Numbered from the stretch's first letter, positions 18,320 through 27,910 are shown. The stretch is 62,944 nt of DNA from Bacteroidales bacterium (GCA_009785425.1 WQWI01000010.1:1-62944); one strand, 5' to 3'. Numbers and translations are program-made. The notes: generated by a model not told the origin, from the letters alone.

Positions 18320-18576
18320 AAACGTTAAGAGAATTATTTGAATTAGGTCCTATAGAAGGTTTTCAAGCCGTAAAATTTATGCGTGAACAACGCAATAGAT
18401 TGGATGCTATGTTTGCAAAAATGACCGAAGAGGAAATTCTTGATTACTACAAAAAATCACAAGAAAGAAGTTCAATACGGTTTGGCGACCACAAAGAAGC
18501 AAAACCTTATTCATTTGAGATGGAACAAAGTATCGCCACAGAATCCGAATTTGAATACAAAACAAATAAATCGTAA
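18316..18576 (+). CDS. Probable antitoxin partner of the PIN toxin
   Basis: An 86-residue charged protein overlapping the PIN gene by 4 nt. The segment FQAVKFMREQRNRLDAMF followed by TEEEILDYYK matches a short-protein type often found next to PIN genes in Bacteroidetes and cyanobacteria, recognised here by pattern and position. It has no clear DNA-binding fold; the C-terminal tail (KPYSFEMEQSIATESEF) may be the toxin-binding part. The antitoxin role is inferred from the gene arrangement. Confidence 0.65.
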   Translation: MKTLRELFELGPIEGFQAVKFMREQRNRLDAMFAKMTEEEILDYYKKSQERSSIRFGDHKEAKPYSFEMEQSIATESEFEYKTNKS

Positions 18577-18582
18577 CCTAAA

Positions 18583-18590
18583 TAATTTTG
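18583..18590 (+). promoter_or_regulatory. -7 box (TAATTTTG) for msrA
   Basis: TAATTTTGCA lies only 9 nt before the msrA ATG at 18600, so a transcript from here would be nearly leaderless. The in-frame TTG at 18588 overlaps the box and is unlikely to be the start. Confidence 0.5.
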
Positions 18591-18599
18591 CAAAAAAAC

Positions 18600-19091
18600 A
18601 TGAACAATCATTATTCACAGGTAATTTTTGCAGGCGGCTGTTTTTGGGGTGTGGAACATCTTATGAGACAGCAAAATGGTGTTATCAGTGTAGAATCGGG
18701 CTATATCGGCGGAAACATAGAGAATCCAACTTACGAGCAAGTCAAAACAGGAACAACCGAACACGCCGAAGCTGTGAGAATAATTTATGACTCGACAGTT
18801 GTAGATTACGAAACTTTAGCAAAACTTTTTTTCGAAATTCATGACCCGACCCAAGCCGATGGACAAGGCCCAGATATTGGATCACAATACCGTTCGGAAA
18901 TTTTTTATGATACGCAAGAGGAAAAAACTATTGCACAGGGGTTGATTAATATTCTGAAGTCAAAAGGATTTGATGTGCAAACGAAACTCACACCTGTATC
19001 AAAATTTTATTCGGCAGAGGATTATCATCAAAACTATTTTACAAAACACGGCGATGAGCATACGTGCCATTTTTATACTAAACGGTTTTGA
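18600..19091 (+). CDS. msrA: Peptide-methionine (S)-S-oxide reductase
   Basis: A 163-residue MsrA that reduces methionine-S-sulfoxide in oxidised proteins. The active-site GGCFWG motif is near residue 13 and is followed by VESGYIGG, EHAEAVRIIYD, SQYRSEIFY and a C-terminal HQNYFTKHGDEHTCHF. There is no MsrB domain. The ATG at 18600 is used in preference to the in-frame TTG at 18588 because the latter lies in the promoter box. A secreted-protein gene follows 1 nt after its stop. Confidence 0.93.
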   Translation: MNNHYSQVIFAGGCFWGVEHLMRQQNGVISVESGYIGGNIENPTYEQVKTGTTEHAEAVRIIYDSTVVDYETLAKLFFEIHDPTQADGQGPDIGSQYRSEIFYDTQEEKTIAQGLINILKSKGFDVQTKLTPVSKFYSAEDYHQNYFTKHGDEHTCHFYTKRF

Positions 19092-19092
19092 T

Positions 19093-19785
19093 ATGAAAAA
19101 AAACTCTACAATCGTTTTTTTCGTTACCTTATCATTCGGCGTTTTTGCACAGCAGGCTGATACGATTGCTATGACCGGTTGTAATTTCAACACACCCGGT
19201 TGGGGCGAAAGTCTAGGTGTCGTGTCTTTCCATACTGATAGTACATGGGCTATTGTAGGCAATGGCATTACTCAATTTTGGTCTGATGCGGTAACGGCTA
19301 CTGCCTGCCAAAAAGCAGTATTCGATGGTGGTTTTGATAATTGGATGTATCCTGCTCATTCTGATTTTAATGCAGATTGCCGTTCTAATCCTGATTTTCC
19401 CGGCGACTTGTTTTCTTGGTGTGCTGTTGTGAGATTTGCTGACTCTCTTTGTTTTTATCCTTGGCGTGTTCCCACGATGAAGGACTTTATTGACTTGGAT
19501 ATTGCCATAGGTGGTACAGGAAATGGTAGAGATGGAGTAAGTCCATTTGTTACGAATGGTTACATTAACCTTTGGGGCGGTACTTTTGGTGGAGTCAGTT
19601 TGCCGTCAGGTACATTAGACACTCAAGGTACATGGGGCGCCTACTGGTCTCAGACGGATGGCAATGATAGTGGTGCTCATTGCTTTGGCTTTACTACGAC
19701 TACGACAGGTATCGTCGGTCCACAATTGTGGGGGCTAAAGAATTTCGGTTTTACGCTCCGCTGTGTTTTAACGAGCGGTCTGTAG
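19093..19785 (+). CDS. Secreted protein with a FISUMP-like (Fibrobacter major paralogous) domain
   Basis: A 230-residue protein with a signal peptide (MKKNSTIVFFVTLSFGVFAQ). The body has WRVPTMKDFIDLD, GTWGAYWSQT and FGFTLRCV, the spaced Trp/Arg motifs of the Fib_succ_major domain found in many secreted Bacteroidetes and Fibrobacter proteins. Six cysteines suggest disulfides. No function is known for the domain. The start at 19093 gives a clean signal peptide; the open frame extends upstream into msrA but without meaning. Confidence 0.7.
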   Translation: MKKNSTIVFFVTLSFGVFAQQADTIAMTGCNFNTPGWGESLGVVSFHTDSTWAIVGNGITQFWSDAVTATACQKAVFDGGFDNWMYPAHSDFNADCRSNPDFPGDLFSWCAVVRFADSLCFYPWRVPTMKDFIDLDIAIGGTGNGRDGVSPFVTNGYINLWGGTFGGVSLPSGTLDTQGTWGAYWSQTDGNDSGAHCFGFTTTTTGIVGPQLWGLKNFGFTLRCVLTSGL

Positions 19786-19837
19786 CAAACAAATCTCTCG
19801 TTTTGCTCGGGCTGACAACGATAGGGGAATTAAGTGT

Positions 19838-19915
19838 AAAGGAAGTGGAGCGACAAAGTCGCTCCACTTCCTTTAACCATCGTCATTCCGAAGGAGTGAA
19901 ACGACTGAAGAACCT
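19838..19915. repeat. Hairpin between convergent genes with a degenerate repeat tail
   Basis: A perfect 16-bp stem (19838-19853 / 19859-19874, arm AAAGGAAGTGGAGCGA) with loop CAAAG is followed by CGTCATTCCGAAGGAGTGAA, which resembles the right-hand part of the 27-kb repeats (GTCATTCCGA). It lies between the ends of the FISUMP-like gene and the AbgT transporter gene and could end transcription from both sides. Confidence 0.7.
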
Positions 19916-19929
19916 GTTTGCTATTGCAC

Positions 19930-21462
19930 CTACTGAGCCACCGGAAGCGTGTAAAACAAATCAACTCCGGGTCCGAGAGGAATTCCTAACCAAATCCAAA
20001 GGATAAGCAATAATGTCCAACTGATAAACAGTGCGATAGAGTAGGGGAGCATCGTTGCGATAATCGTTCCGATACCGGACTTTTTATCGTACTTTTGGAA
20101 ATAAACGATAACCAAAGCAAAATAAACCATCATCGGTGTAATGATATTGGTAATGCTATCTCCAACACGGAATACCGCTTGCGAAAGTTCGGGAGAGTAG
20201 CCCAAAAGCATAAAAATAGGAATGAAAATAGGTCCCATAATTGCCCACTTTGCAGAAGCACTACCCATAAAGAGGTTGATAAATCCGGTAAGCAATATAA
20301 ACAGCACAAACAAAGGAATCCAATGTAAATTAACTTCTTGCAAGAAATTCGCGCCATTGATAGCAAGCAATAATCCTAAATTGCTCCAATCAAACCACGC
20401 CACAAACTGTGCACAGAAAAACACCAAAACAAGGTAAGACGCAAGCGTTTTCATACTTTCGTTCATTCCTGTGATAATATCTTTCGCTTGTTTATACGTG
20501 CCAACTGTGAAGCCATAAGCTGCACCGGCGGAAACTGCGATTAAAAACAATATCGTGATAAATCCTCTCAAAACAGGTGTGCCGAGCAAACTTCCATCTG
20601 CTCCACGTAAAATACCGTTTTCGGGAGCTAAGCCAAGTACTAAAAGAGCAATCCAACCTAAACAAACCCACCCTGCACGCTTCAAGCCTTTTTTCTCTAA
20701 AGCAGTAGGCTTCTCCATTTCTTCACGAGGCAAATCACCTGTGTATGGTCCCAAACGTGGCTCTACCCACTTCACGGTTACGACTGTAACTACTGCTGCA
20801 ATCATAAATGTAGAAACTGCCATAAAGTAGTAATTCGCCATTACCGACACCTCATAGTAGGGATCAAGAATCTGTGCTGCAGCGGTTGAAAGACCTGCCA
20901 ATAGCGGGTCTTGCGTACTAATCAAAATGTTTGCACTAAAACCACCGCTCACACCTGCAAATGCAGCTGCCATACCAACAAGCGGATTTCGTCCCAACGA
21001 GTGAAAAATAACGCCTGCCAACGGAATAATCAAGATGTAACCCAAATCTGATGCAACATTAGAAAGAAGTCCGGCAAAAACGATTAAAAGTGTAACCATT
21101 TTTGGAGGTGCTTTTGCCAACATCGCATTGATTGCAGATTTTATCAATCCACTAGTTTCGGCAATTCCCATTCCCAACAAGGCAACCATTACAATACCAA
21201 GTGGAGCAAAACTTGTAAAATTTCGGACTGTTTCGAGAATAATCCAATGTAGACCATCTCTTGAAGCCAAACTTTTAACACTGATAGCTTCACCTGTTGC
21301 AGGGTGTATTCCGCCCCAATTCAGAAGTGAACCGAGAAGCGACAGTAGAAGGATTGAGAGACAAAATAATGCGAAAAGAATCGCAGGATCGGGTAGGGCG
21401 TTACCGCCTCTTTCCACGTAATGGAAGAACCCTTTTTTTGGTTTTAAAGATGTGTTGTTCAT
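19930..21462 (-). CDS. AbgT-family transporter (p-aminobenzoyl-glutamate type)
   Basis: A 510-residue polytopic inner-membrane protein. It begins MNNTSLKPKKGFFHYVERGGNALPDP, typical of AbgT, and has SNVASDLGYILIIPLAG and AGVSGGFSANILISTQDPLLAG. Known relatives import p-aminobenzoyl-glutamate or export sulfonamides. The in-frame upstream start at 21489 overlaps the promoter -7 box, so 21462 is chosen. It is divergent from rpoC. Confidence 0.9.
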   Translation of the reverse strand: MNNTSLKPKKGFFHYVERGGNALPDPAILFALFCLSILLLSLLGSLLNWGGIHPATGEAISVKSLASRDGLHWIILETVRNFTSFAPLGIVMVALLGMGIAETSGLIKSAINAMLAKAPPKMVTLLIVFAGLLSNVASDLGYILIIPLAGVIFHSLGRNPLVGMAAAFAGVSGGFSANILISTQDPLLAGLSTAAAQILDPYYEVSVMANYYFMAVSTFMIAAVVTVVTVKWVEPRLGPYTGDLPREEMEKPTALEKKGLKRAGWVCLGWIALLVLGLAPENGILRGADGSLLGTPVLRGFITILFLIAVSAGAAYGFTVGTYKQAKDIITGMNESMKTLASYLVLVFFCAQFVAWFDWSNLGLLLAINGANFLQEVNLHWIPLFVLFILLTGFINLFMGSASAKWAIMGPIFIPIFMLLGYSPELSQAVFRVGDSITNIITPMMVYFALVIVYFQKYDKKSGIGTIIATMLPYSIALFISWTLLLILWIWLGIPLGPGVDLFYTLPVAQ

Positions 21463-21486
21463 GTTGATCTTTTGTAAAAACGATTG

Positions 21487-21494
21487 CAAAGATA
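21487..21494 (-). promoter_or_regulatory. -7 box for the AbgT transporter gene
   Basis: TATCTTTGCA on the minus strand, 24 nt before the ATG at 21462. Confidence 0.68.
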
Positions 21495-21586
21495 CGAAAA
21501 AAAATTAGAAAAAGTATAAAATTGCGTTTTTTTTGTACTAGGCGAAAATAGTTTCCTAAAAACTTGCATTTTTCATTTTTTTTTCG

Positions 21587-21594
21587 TAAATTTG
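21587..21594 (+). promoter_or_regulatory. -7 box (TAAATTTG) for rpoC
   Basis: TAAATTTGCAC lies about 65 nt before the rpoC ATG. The leader contains a small stem (CCGTTTT at 21599-21605 with AAAACGG at 21621-21627). This gives rpoC its own transcription start, separate from any rpoB. Confidence 0.6.
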
Positions 21595-21657
21595 CACCCC
21601 GTTTTATGTCCATTGATGTGAAAACGGTGAACTTTTTACTACAAAAACTTTACATAA

Positions 21658-24600
21658 ATGGCTGTAAAAAAAGAAACTCCGGTTAAAAACGACTTCTCAA
21701 AAATCACAATCAGTTTGGCATCTCCGGAAGCTATTCTTGAACGCTCTCGAGGCGAAGTGATGAAACCTGAAACCATTAATTATCGTACTTACAAACCCGA
21801 ACGAGACGGTTTGTTTTGTGAGCGTATCTTCGGGCCAACCAAAGATTGGGAGTGTCATTGTGGAAAATACAAACGTATTCGCTATAAAGGTATCATCTGC
21901 GACCGTTGTGGTGTTGAAGTAACCGAGAAAAAGGTGCGTCGTGAACGTACAGGGCACATTCAGCTTGTTGTGCCGGTGGCACATATTTGGTTCTTCCGTT
22001 CGTTGCCGAACAAAATCGGGGCACTACTTGGAATTCCTACAAAAAAACTTGAAAGCATTATCTATTACGAAAAATATATCGTAACTCAGCCGGGTATCAA
22101 AGAAAAAGACGGTGTCGAAAAATTGCAATTACTTTCGGAAGACGAATATTTCGATATTGTTGACAATCTTCCGAACGACAACTATGCGTTGGACGACAGC
22201 GACCCAAATAAGTTTATCGCAAAAATGGGTAGCGAAGCGATTTACGAATTGTTGACGAACATTGATTTGGACACACTTTCTTTTGAACTTCGTGATCAAG
22301 CCAGTAAAGAAACTTCGCAACAGCGTAAAAATGATGCACTCAAACGCTTGAACGTAATCGAATCATTCCGCGAATCGCAACAAAAAATAGCAAACAAACC
22401 GGAGTGGATGATTTTGCGTGTGCTTCCGGTAATTCCACCTGACTTGCGTCCGTTGGTGCCATTGGATGGTGGACGTTTTGCAACGTCTGACTTGAACGAT
22501 TTGTATCGTCGTGTGATTATCCGCAACAACCGTTTGAAAAAACTGGTTGAAATCAAAGCACCGGATGTGATCATGCGTAACGAAAAACGTATGTTGCAAG
22601 AAGCTGTGGATTCGTTGTTTGACAACAGCCGCAAAGCAAGTTCGGTAAAAACGGATTCGAACCGTGCATTGAAATCTTTGTCGGATAGTTTGAAAGGAAA
22701 GCAAGGTCGCTTCCGTCAAAATCTCTTGGGTAAGCGTGTGGATTATTCCGGACGTTCCGTTATTGTTGTAGGTCCGGAATTGAACCTCAACGAATGTGGT
22801 ATTCCAAAGGATATGGCAGCAGAATTATTCAAGCCTTTTATAATTCGTAAAATGCTCGAACGCGGTATTGTGAAAACCGTAAAATCTGCGAAACGCATCG
22901 TAGAACGCAAAGACCCTGTTGTTTGGGATATTTTGGAGAACATTATGAAAGGTCATCCGGTTCTTCTCAACCGTGCCCCGACTTTGCACCGTATGGGTAT
23001 TCAAGCGTTTCAGCCAAAAATGGTTGAAGGCAAAGCAATCCGTTTGCACCCGTTAGTTTGTACGGCATTTAACGCTGACTTTGACGGTGACCAAATGGCA
23101 GTTCACGTGCCACTCGGAAATGCCGCAATTCTTGAAGCACAACTTTTGATGTTGGCTTCTCACAATATCTTAAATCCAGCAAACGGTGCACCGGTTACGG
23201 TTCCGTCGCAAGATATGGTATTGGGACTTTACTACTTAACAAAAGGTCGTAGGTCAGAGAAAGATCATCCGATGAAAGGCGAGGATAGAGTGTTCTACTC
23301 GCCAGAAGAAGTGGTTATCGCGTACAACGAGAAACAAGTGGATATGCACGCTTGGGTTAAGGTTCGTATCGAGAAAGACGGTGGAAGTGAATTGATTGAA
23401 ACCACTGTCGGACGTGTACTTTTCAACCAAGTTGTACCGAAAAGTTTTGGATTCATCAACGAAATTTTGACCAAAAAATCGTTGCGTGATATCATTATGG
23501 AAATTTTGTCGAAAACAGGAACTGCTGCTACGGCGAAGTTCTTGGATGACATTAAAAATATGGGTTACATCACAGCATTCCGAGGAGGTTTATCATTTAA
23601 TTTAGGTGATGTAATTGTTCCGGAAATCAAGGAAACGCTGATAGAACAAGCCAACGCAGATGTTGATGAAGTGATGAGCAGCTATAACATGGGTTTTATC
23701 ACAAACAACGAACGTTACAACCAAATTATTGACATTTGGACGCACACCAATTCTAAACTCACGATGCAAGTGATGAAAGAATTGACGGGAGATAACCAAG
23801 GTTTTAACTCGGTTTATATGATGTTGGATTCCGGTGCTCGTGGCTCGAAAGAACAGATTCGTCAGCTTTGCGGAATGCGTGGGTTGATGGCAAAACCGCA
23901 GAAATCAGGTTCGACAGGTGGAGAAATTATCGAAAACCCGATTCTTTCAAACTTCAAAGAAGGACTTTCGGTTTTGGAGTATTTTATTTCTACGCACGGT
24001 GCACGTAAAGGTTTGGCGGATACGGCTTTGAAAACTGCCGATGCGGGATATTTGACCCGTCGTTTGGTCGATGTTGCACAAGATGTAATCATCAGCGAAA
24101 GCGATTGTGGAACACTTCGTGGATTAGTCGCAACAGCCTTGAAGAAAAATGAAGAAGTCGTAGAACCGCTTGCAGAGCGAATTTTGGGACGTGTAATCGT
24201 TCATGATGTTGTTCATCCGCTCACAAAAGAAATCATTGCTGAATCGGGAGAGCAATTGACCGAAAAAGCTTGCAAAATTATTAACGAATCACCAATCGAA
24301 GAAGTTGAAATTCGTTCGGTATTGACCTGTGAGTCGAAGCAGGGCGTTTGTGCAAAATGTTACGGACGTAATTTGGCAACCGGTAAGATGGTTCAAAAAG
24401 GCGAGGCTGTCGGTGTTATTGCAGCACAGTCGATTGGAGAACCCGGAACACAGCTTACGCTTCGTACGTTCCACGTGGGAGGTGTTGCAGGTTCGGGTAT
24501 TGCAAGTATGTCACGTATCGAGTCTAAATTCGAAGGTGTTTTGGAAATCGAAGAACTACGTTCAGTTCCATACGAAAATGCAGAAGGCAAAAAAATAAGC

Positions 24601-25950
24601 GTAGTGATCGGTCGTTCCGCAGAAATGCGTATTGTAGACAAAGATACCAAAATAACGCTCCATTCCGGCAACATTCCTTACGGAGCAAACTTGTATTTCA
24701 AAAATGGAAGTGCTGTTAAACAGGGCGATTTGATTGCAGATTGGGATCCATACAATGCTGTAATTATTTCGGAAGTTGGTGGAAATGTTTCGTTCCAGAA
24801 TATCGTTGAAAACGTTACGTTCCGTGTGGAATCCGATGATATGACAGGTTACAAAGATAAGGTAATTATCGAATCTCGTCAGAAATCGAAAAACCCGTCG
24901 ATCAACATCATGTCGAAAGATGGCTCGGTTTTGAAAATCTACGATATTCCGGTAGGTGCACACATCGCAGTTGACGATAAAAAACCAATCAAATCAGGAG
25001 ATGTTTTAGTGAAAATTCCGCGTTCGTTCGGAAAATCAAGCGATATTACGGGAGGTTTGCCTCGTGTAACAGAATTGTTTGAAGCACGTAATCCGTCTGA
25101 CCCGGCTGTTGTTGCAGAGATTGACGGTATTGTAGCGTTTGGAAAAAAACTCAAACGCGGTAATCGTGAAATTATCATCACATCGAAGACAGGGGAAGTA
25201 AAATCTTACCTAATTCCGACAACCAAGCAAATTTTAGCACAAGAAAATGACTTTGTAAAAGCCGGAACTCCGCTATCGGAAGGTACGATCACGCCTGCGG
25301 ATATTTTGGCAATTAAAGGTCCAAACAAAGTTCAAGAATACATCGTAAACGAAATTCAAGAAGTATATCGCTTACAAGGTGTGAAAATCAACGACAAGCA
25401 TTTTGAAGTGATTGTTCGCCAAATGATGCGTAAAATCGAAGTTTTGGATCCGGGTAATACGATTTTCTTGGAAGGTGAGTTGGTCAACAAACTCGATTTT
25501 GCAGCAGAAAACGATCGCATCTATGGAATGAAACTTGTTGAAGATGCAGGCGATTCTGAGGAAATCAAAGCAGGTCAGTTGATTACAGCACGTAAACTTC
25601 GTGATGAAAATTCAATTCTCAAGCGTAAAGACAAACGTGAGATCGTTGCAAACGATGCACAGCCTGCCACCGGACGTCAAGTATTGCAAGGAATCACACG
25701 TGCTTCGTTGCAAACGAAGAGCTTCTTGTCTGCAGCATCGTTCCAAGAAACAACGAAAGTGCTTGTTGAAGCGGCCGTTAACGGAAAAAGCGACAATCTC
25801 CTAGGTTTAAAAGAAAATGTGCTAGTCGGTGGATTAATTCCTGCAGGAACAGGTTTGCGTGAATATAAAAGCTTGATTGTTGCCAATAGAGAGCAATATG
25901 AAAGAGCAGCAACTGAAAAACAGTACGAAAAAGCAATTAAAGAAAAGTAA
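21658..25950 (+). CDS. rpoC: DNA-directed RNA polymerase subunit beta'
   Basis: A full-length 1430-residue beta' subunit. The N-terminal zinc site ([20 protein letters not shown]), the catalytic Mg loop N472-A-D474-F-D476-G-D478 and the second zinc site ([15 protein letters not shown]) are intact, as is the bridge helix/trigger-loop segment with [16 protein letters not shown]. rpoB would normally lie directly upstream, but here there is a 195-bp gap with its own promoter and then a divergent AbgT gene. DUF3467 follows at 25956, which is the usual neighbour in Bacteroidetes. Confidence 0.98.
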   Translation: MAVKKETPVKNDFSKITISLASPEAILERSRGEVMKPETINYRTYKPERDGLFCERIFGPTKDWECHCGKYKRIRYKGIICDRCGVEVTEKKVRRERTGHIQLVVPVAHIWFFRSLPNKIGALLGIPTKKLESIIYYEKYIVTQPGIKEKDGVEKLQLLSEDEYFDIVDNLPNDNYALDDSDPNKFIAKMGSEAIYELLTNIDLDTLSFELRDQASKETSQQRKNDALKRLNVIESFRESQQKIANKPEWMILRVLPVIPPDLRPLVPLDGGRFATSDLNDLYRRVIIRNNRLKKLVEIKAPDVIMRNEKRMLQEAVDSLFDNSRKASSVKTDSNRALKSLSDSLKGKQGRFRQNLLGKRVDYSGRSVIVVGPELNLNECGIPKDMAAELFKPFIIRKMLERGIVKTVKSAKRIVERKDPVVWDILENIMKGHPVLLNRAPTLHRMGIQAFQPKMVEGKAIRLHPLVCTAFNADFDGDQMAVHVPLGNAAILEAQLLMLASHNILNPANGAPVTVPSQDMVLGLYYLTKGRRSEKDHPMKGEDRVFYSPEEVVIAYNEKQVDMHAWVKVRIEKDGGSELIETTVGRVLFNQVVPKSFGFINEILTKKSLRDIIMEILSKTGTAATAKFLDDIKNMGYITAFRGGLSFNLGDVIVPEIKETLIEQANADVDEVMSSYNMGFITNNERYNQIIDIWTHTNSKLTMQVMKELTGDNQGFNSVYMMLDSGARGSKEQIRQLCGMRGLMAKPQKSGSTGGEIIENPILSNFKEGLSVLEYFISTHGARKGLADTALKTADAGYLTRRLVDVAQDVIISESDCGTLRGLVATALKKNEEVVEPLAERILGRVIVHDVVHPLTKEIIAESGEQLTEKACKIINESPIEEVEIRSVLTCESKQGVCAKCYGRNLATGKMVQKGEAVGVIAAQSIGEPGTQLTLRTFHVGGVAGSGIASMSRIESKFEGVLEIEELRSVPYENAEGKKISVVIGRSAEMRIVDKDTKITLHSGNIPYGANLYFKNGSAVKQGDLIADWDPYNAVIISEVGGNVSFQNIVENVTFRVESDDMTGYKDKVIIESRQKSKNPSINIMSKDGSVLKIYDIPVGAHIAVDDKKPIKSGDVLVKIPRSFGKSSDITGGLPRVTELFEARNPSDPAVVAEIDGIVAFGKKLKRGNREIIITSKTGEVKSYLIPTTKQILAQENDFVKAGTPLSEGTITPADILAIKGPNKVQEYIVNEIQEVYRLQGVKINDKHFEVIVRQMMRKIEVLDPGNTIFLEGELVNKLDFAAENDRIYGMKLVEDAGDSEEIKAGQLITARKLRDENSILKRKDKREIVANDAQPATGRQVLQGITRASLQTKSFLSAASFQETTKVLVEAAVNGKSDNLLGLKENVLVGGLIPAGTGLREYKSLIVANREQYERAATEKQYEKAIKEK

Positions 25951-25955
25951 ACGTT

Positions 25956-26270
25956 ATGCAACAGCAACCTCCAAAAGAACAGCAGATCGAAGTTGAGTTG
26001 ACTCCAGACGTGGCGGAAGGAGTTTATTCAAATTTGGCAATTATCACGCATTCCAATGCCGAATTTATCGTCGATTTCATTAACATGATGCCGGGCAAAC
26101 CGAAAGCCAATGTGAAATCACGAATCATTCTCACACCGCAACACGCCAAACGTTTGATGGTGGCATTGAACGATAATATCGCTAAATTTGAACAGCAATT
26201 CGGAAAAGTTACCGAAGGTGCCCAGCAGGGGAATACTATAAAGTTTGCTATGCCTACGGCGCAGGCGTAA
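25956..26270 (+). CDS. DUF3467 protein
   Basis: A 104-residue protein with the DUF3467 core (LTPDVAEGVYSNLAIITHSNAEFIVDFINMMP, then RIILTPQHAKRLMVALNDN). It starts 5 nt after the rpoC stop, as is common in this phylum, and so is cotranscribed with RNA polymerase. Function is unknown. A terminator hairpin follows at 26281-26305. Confidence 0.9.
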   Translation: MQQQPPKEQQIEVELTPDVAEGVYSNLAIITHSNAEFIVDFINMMPGKPKANVKSRIILTPQHAKRLMVALNDNIAKFEQQFGKVTEGAQQGNTIKFAMPTAQA

Positions 26271-26280
26271 GACAACAGTA

Positions 26281-26305
26281 GGGTAGGTTTTTACCTGCCC
26301 TTTTT
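26281..26305 (+). terminator. Intrinsic terminator after rpoC-DUF3467
   Basis: An 8-bp stem (GGGTAGGT / ACCTGCCC, one G-U pair) is followed by TTTTT, 10 nt after the DUF3467 stop. The GTAGGG start resembles the short palindrome family described for this window. Confidence 0.75.
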
Positions 26306-26324
26306 AAGTGTAGCAAACAAAAAA

Positions 26325-27035
26325 ATGGAAAAACTAAAACCTAATGAGCAGCGAGCTAAAAATGCAATTCTGTGGATTTGGATTGTTTTAGCATTAGAAA
26401 TCATAAGCCTTATTTCAAGTTATATGCAGTATAGCTTGCTTCAAACCGTAGCCGGTGGAGGTTTTATATCCGATAAGGTGGCAAATGCAAACAATACAAG
26501 AGAGTCAATAGTTGGCTTCATTTATGCTATTGCTTACATAATTTCGTTTATTACTTTTATTATGTGGTTTAGAAGGGCATACTTCAACTTACATCAAAAA
26601 GACAAAACGCTTCAATTTTCAGAAGGCTGGGCAGCTGGTAGTTGGTTTGTTCCAATTGTAAACTTGTATCGTCCGTACCAAATAATGAAAGAAATATATA
26701 ATGAGACTAAATACCTACTTACAAAAAAAGGACTTTCTGAAAAAGTTAATTATTCTACCATCTACTTGGGGTGGTGGTGGGCACTTTGGATAATTTCTGG
26801 ATTTATTGGGCAAATTGTTCTTAGATATACTTTTAGGGGTGCGGACACGGTAGAGAGGTTCATATCAACTACAATTGGCCATATGATTCTCAGTGTATTA
26901 GGAATTCCACTTGCGTTTATTATGGTTAAAATCATTAAAGACTATTCTAGAGTAGAACCATTACTGACTCAAGTTAACGATGAGCAACTAGAGTTAATTA
27001 ATGAGGATAGTGCAGAACTTCTGCCGAATGAGTAA
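26325..27035 (+). CDS. DUF4328 membrane protein
   Basis: A 236-residue protein with about five membrane segments. It shows the DUF4328 motifs FIMWFRRAYFNLH and WAAGSWFVPIVNLYRPYQIMKEI. No enzymatic residues are evident and the function is unknown. It starts 20 nt after the terminator behind DUF3467 and is probably a separate transcript, although I see no clear promoter box in the short gap. Confidence 0.82.
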   Translation: MEKLKPNEQRAKNAILWIWIVLALEIISLISSYMQYSLLQTVAGGGFISDKVANANNTRESIVGFIYAIAYIISFITFIMWFRRAYFNLHQKDKTLQFSEGWAAGSWFVPIVNLYRPYQIMKEIYNETKYLLTKKGLSEKVNYSTIYLGWWWALWIISGFIGQIVLRYTFRGADTVERFISTTIGHMILSVLGIPLAFIMVKIIKDYSRVEPLLTQVNDEQLELINEDSAELLPNE

Positions 27036-27166
27036 TAAAATATTTGTCCGCAATTAGCTTCACGGTTGTGCTCAGCACAACTCGCGTATAGACAGGGTTT
27101 TCATGCCTCTTTTTGTGCCAAATGTTAATTTTTTTTAAGTTTTAACACTTTTTAAGGAAAATTTCT

Positions 27167-27196
27167 TGGATTGGACTTTATGATTTTGTAACTTTG
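27167..27196 (+). promoter_or_regulatory. Promoter reading into hairpin repeat 1 and the GIY-YIG gene
   Basis: TTGG (27167-27170), an 18-bp spacer, then TAACTTTG (27189-27196) followed by CAG. The expected start of transcription falls at the first bases of the repeat at 27207, so the repeat would form the 5' leader of the GIY-YIG message. The stretch 27036-27166 holds only a small GTTGTGC/GCACAAC stem. Confidence 0.6.
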
Positions 27197-27206
27197 CAGA
27201 AAAATG

Positions 27207-27370
27207 GCAAGGGGATGTCTCGACTTCGCTCGACATGACGGCGTTAGAGCAGGGGAGAAAGGGGAGTGGATTTGGTAGCTTCGCCACCAAATCCACTCCC
27301 ACCCCCACAACGAAAAAACGGTCATTCCGAACGGACACACGAAGTGTGTGAAGTCGAGGAATCCCCTTGC
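27207..27370. repeat. Multi-stem hairpin repeat, copy 1 (left of the GIY-YIG gene)
   Basis: A 164-nt element. The outer stem pairs GCAAGGGGAT...CTCGACTTC with GAAGTCGAG..ATCCCCTTGC. Inside are a 15-bp stem (GGGAGTGGATTTGGT / ACCAAATCCACTCCC) and a small ACACAC-GAA-GTGTGT stem. It is about 90% identical to copy 2 at 27699-27863 and in the same orientation. It ends 14 nt before the GIY-YIG start codon. Confidence 0.88.
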
Positions 27371-27384
27371 TACAAAAAAAAGAC

Positions 27385-27666
27385 ATGCAAAAAGGAGGTT
27401 ACATTTATATCATGACTAATAATCACAGAACAACGCTTTATATCGGCGTTACAAGTGATTTGGAGCGTCGTGTGCAAGAGCATCGCACACATTATTATAA
27501 ACATTCTTTTACGGCAAAATATAATTTAGAAAAATGTGTCTATTACGAATATTTTCTCGATATTGAGCAAGCCATAAAAAGAGAAAAACAACTAAAAAAA
27601 TGGAGTAGAAGTAAAAAGGAAACACTTATCAGCCGTTTAAATCCTGAATGGAATAATTTAGCATAA
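27385..27666 (+). CDS. Single-domain GIY-YIG nuclease (UPF0213/YhbQ-like)
   Basis: A 93-residue protein that is only a GIY-YIG domain: Y6-I-Y, Y19-I-G, R28 and H33 in the active-site region, then KREKQLKKWSRSKKETLISRLNPEW, the typical end of the UPF0213 type. The ATG at 27385 is chosen because the TTG at 27367 lies in the repeat and the ATG at 27412 would remove the first beta strand. It lies between two direct copies of a long hairpin repeat and has a promoter at 27167-27196 that would transcribe copy 1 as its leader. The substrate is unknown; the repeat itself is a candidate by context only. Confidence 0.88.
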   Translation: MQKGGYIYIMTNNHRTTLYIGVTSDLERRVQEHRTHYYKHSFTAKYNLEKCVYYEYFLDIEQAIKREKQLKKWSRSKKETLISRLNPEWNNLA

Positions 27667-27698
27667 ATAGGTTTTACTGTGAGAGATGCAGAAGAATA

Positions 27699-27863
27699 GT
27701 AAGGGGATGTCTCGGCTTCGCTCGACATGACGGCGTTAGAGCAGGGGAGAAAGGGGAGTGGATTTGGTGGCTTTGCCACCAAGTCCACTCCCCACCCCAC
27801 AGCGAAGATCCTGTCATTCCGAGCGGAACACACGAAGTGTGTGAAGTCGAGGAATCCCCTTAC
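27699..27863. repeat. Multi-stem hairpin repeat, copy 2 (right of the GIY-YIG gene)
   Basis: A 165-nt element in direct orientation to copy 1. Its outermost pairs are GTAAGGGGAT / ATCCCCTTAC where copy 1 has GCAAGGGGAT / ATCCCCTTGC, so the change is compensated on both arms. The inner stem has a change of AAATCC to AAGTCC that keeps a G-U pair, and the loop pair GGTGGC/GCCACC is repaired relative to copy 1. Similarity to copy 1 extends a few bases past both ends (GCAGAA.AAT on the left, CTACAAA on the right). Confidence 0.88.
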
Positions 27864-27910
27864 TACAAAGTTTAGCCACCGCAACATTTGGTTATCTGAA
27901 AAAAAAGCAG

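Noticed and set aside
21599-21627. Riboswitch or attenuator in the rpoC leader
   Set aside because: Only a 7-bp stem with no T-run and no conserved riboswitch core; too weak to call.
27065-27081. Terminator after the DUF4328 gene (GTTGTGC / GCACAAC stem)
   Set aside because: No T-run follows directly, so it is not called as an intrinsic terminator.
27207-27863. CRISPR-like array made of the two hairpin repeats
   Set aside because: Only two copies, 165 nt each, separated by a real gene; there is no regular short repeat-spacer pattern and no cas gene.
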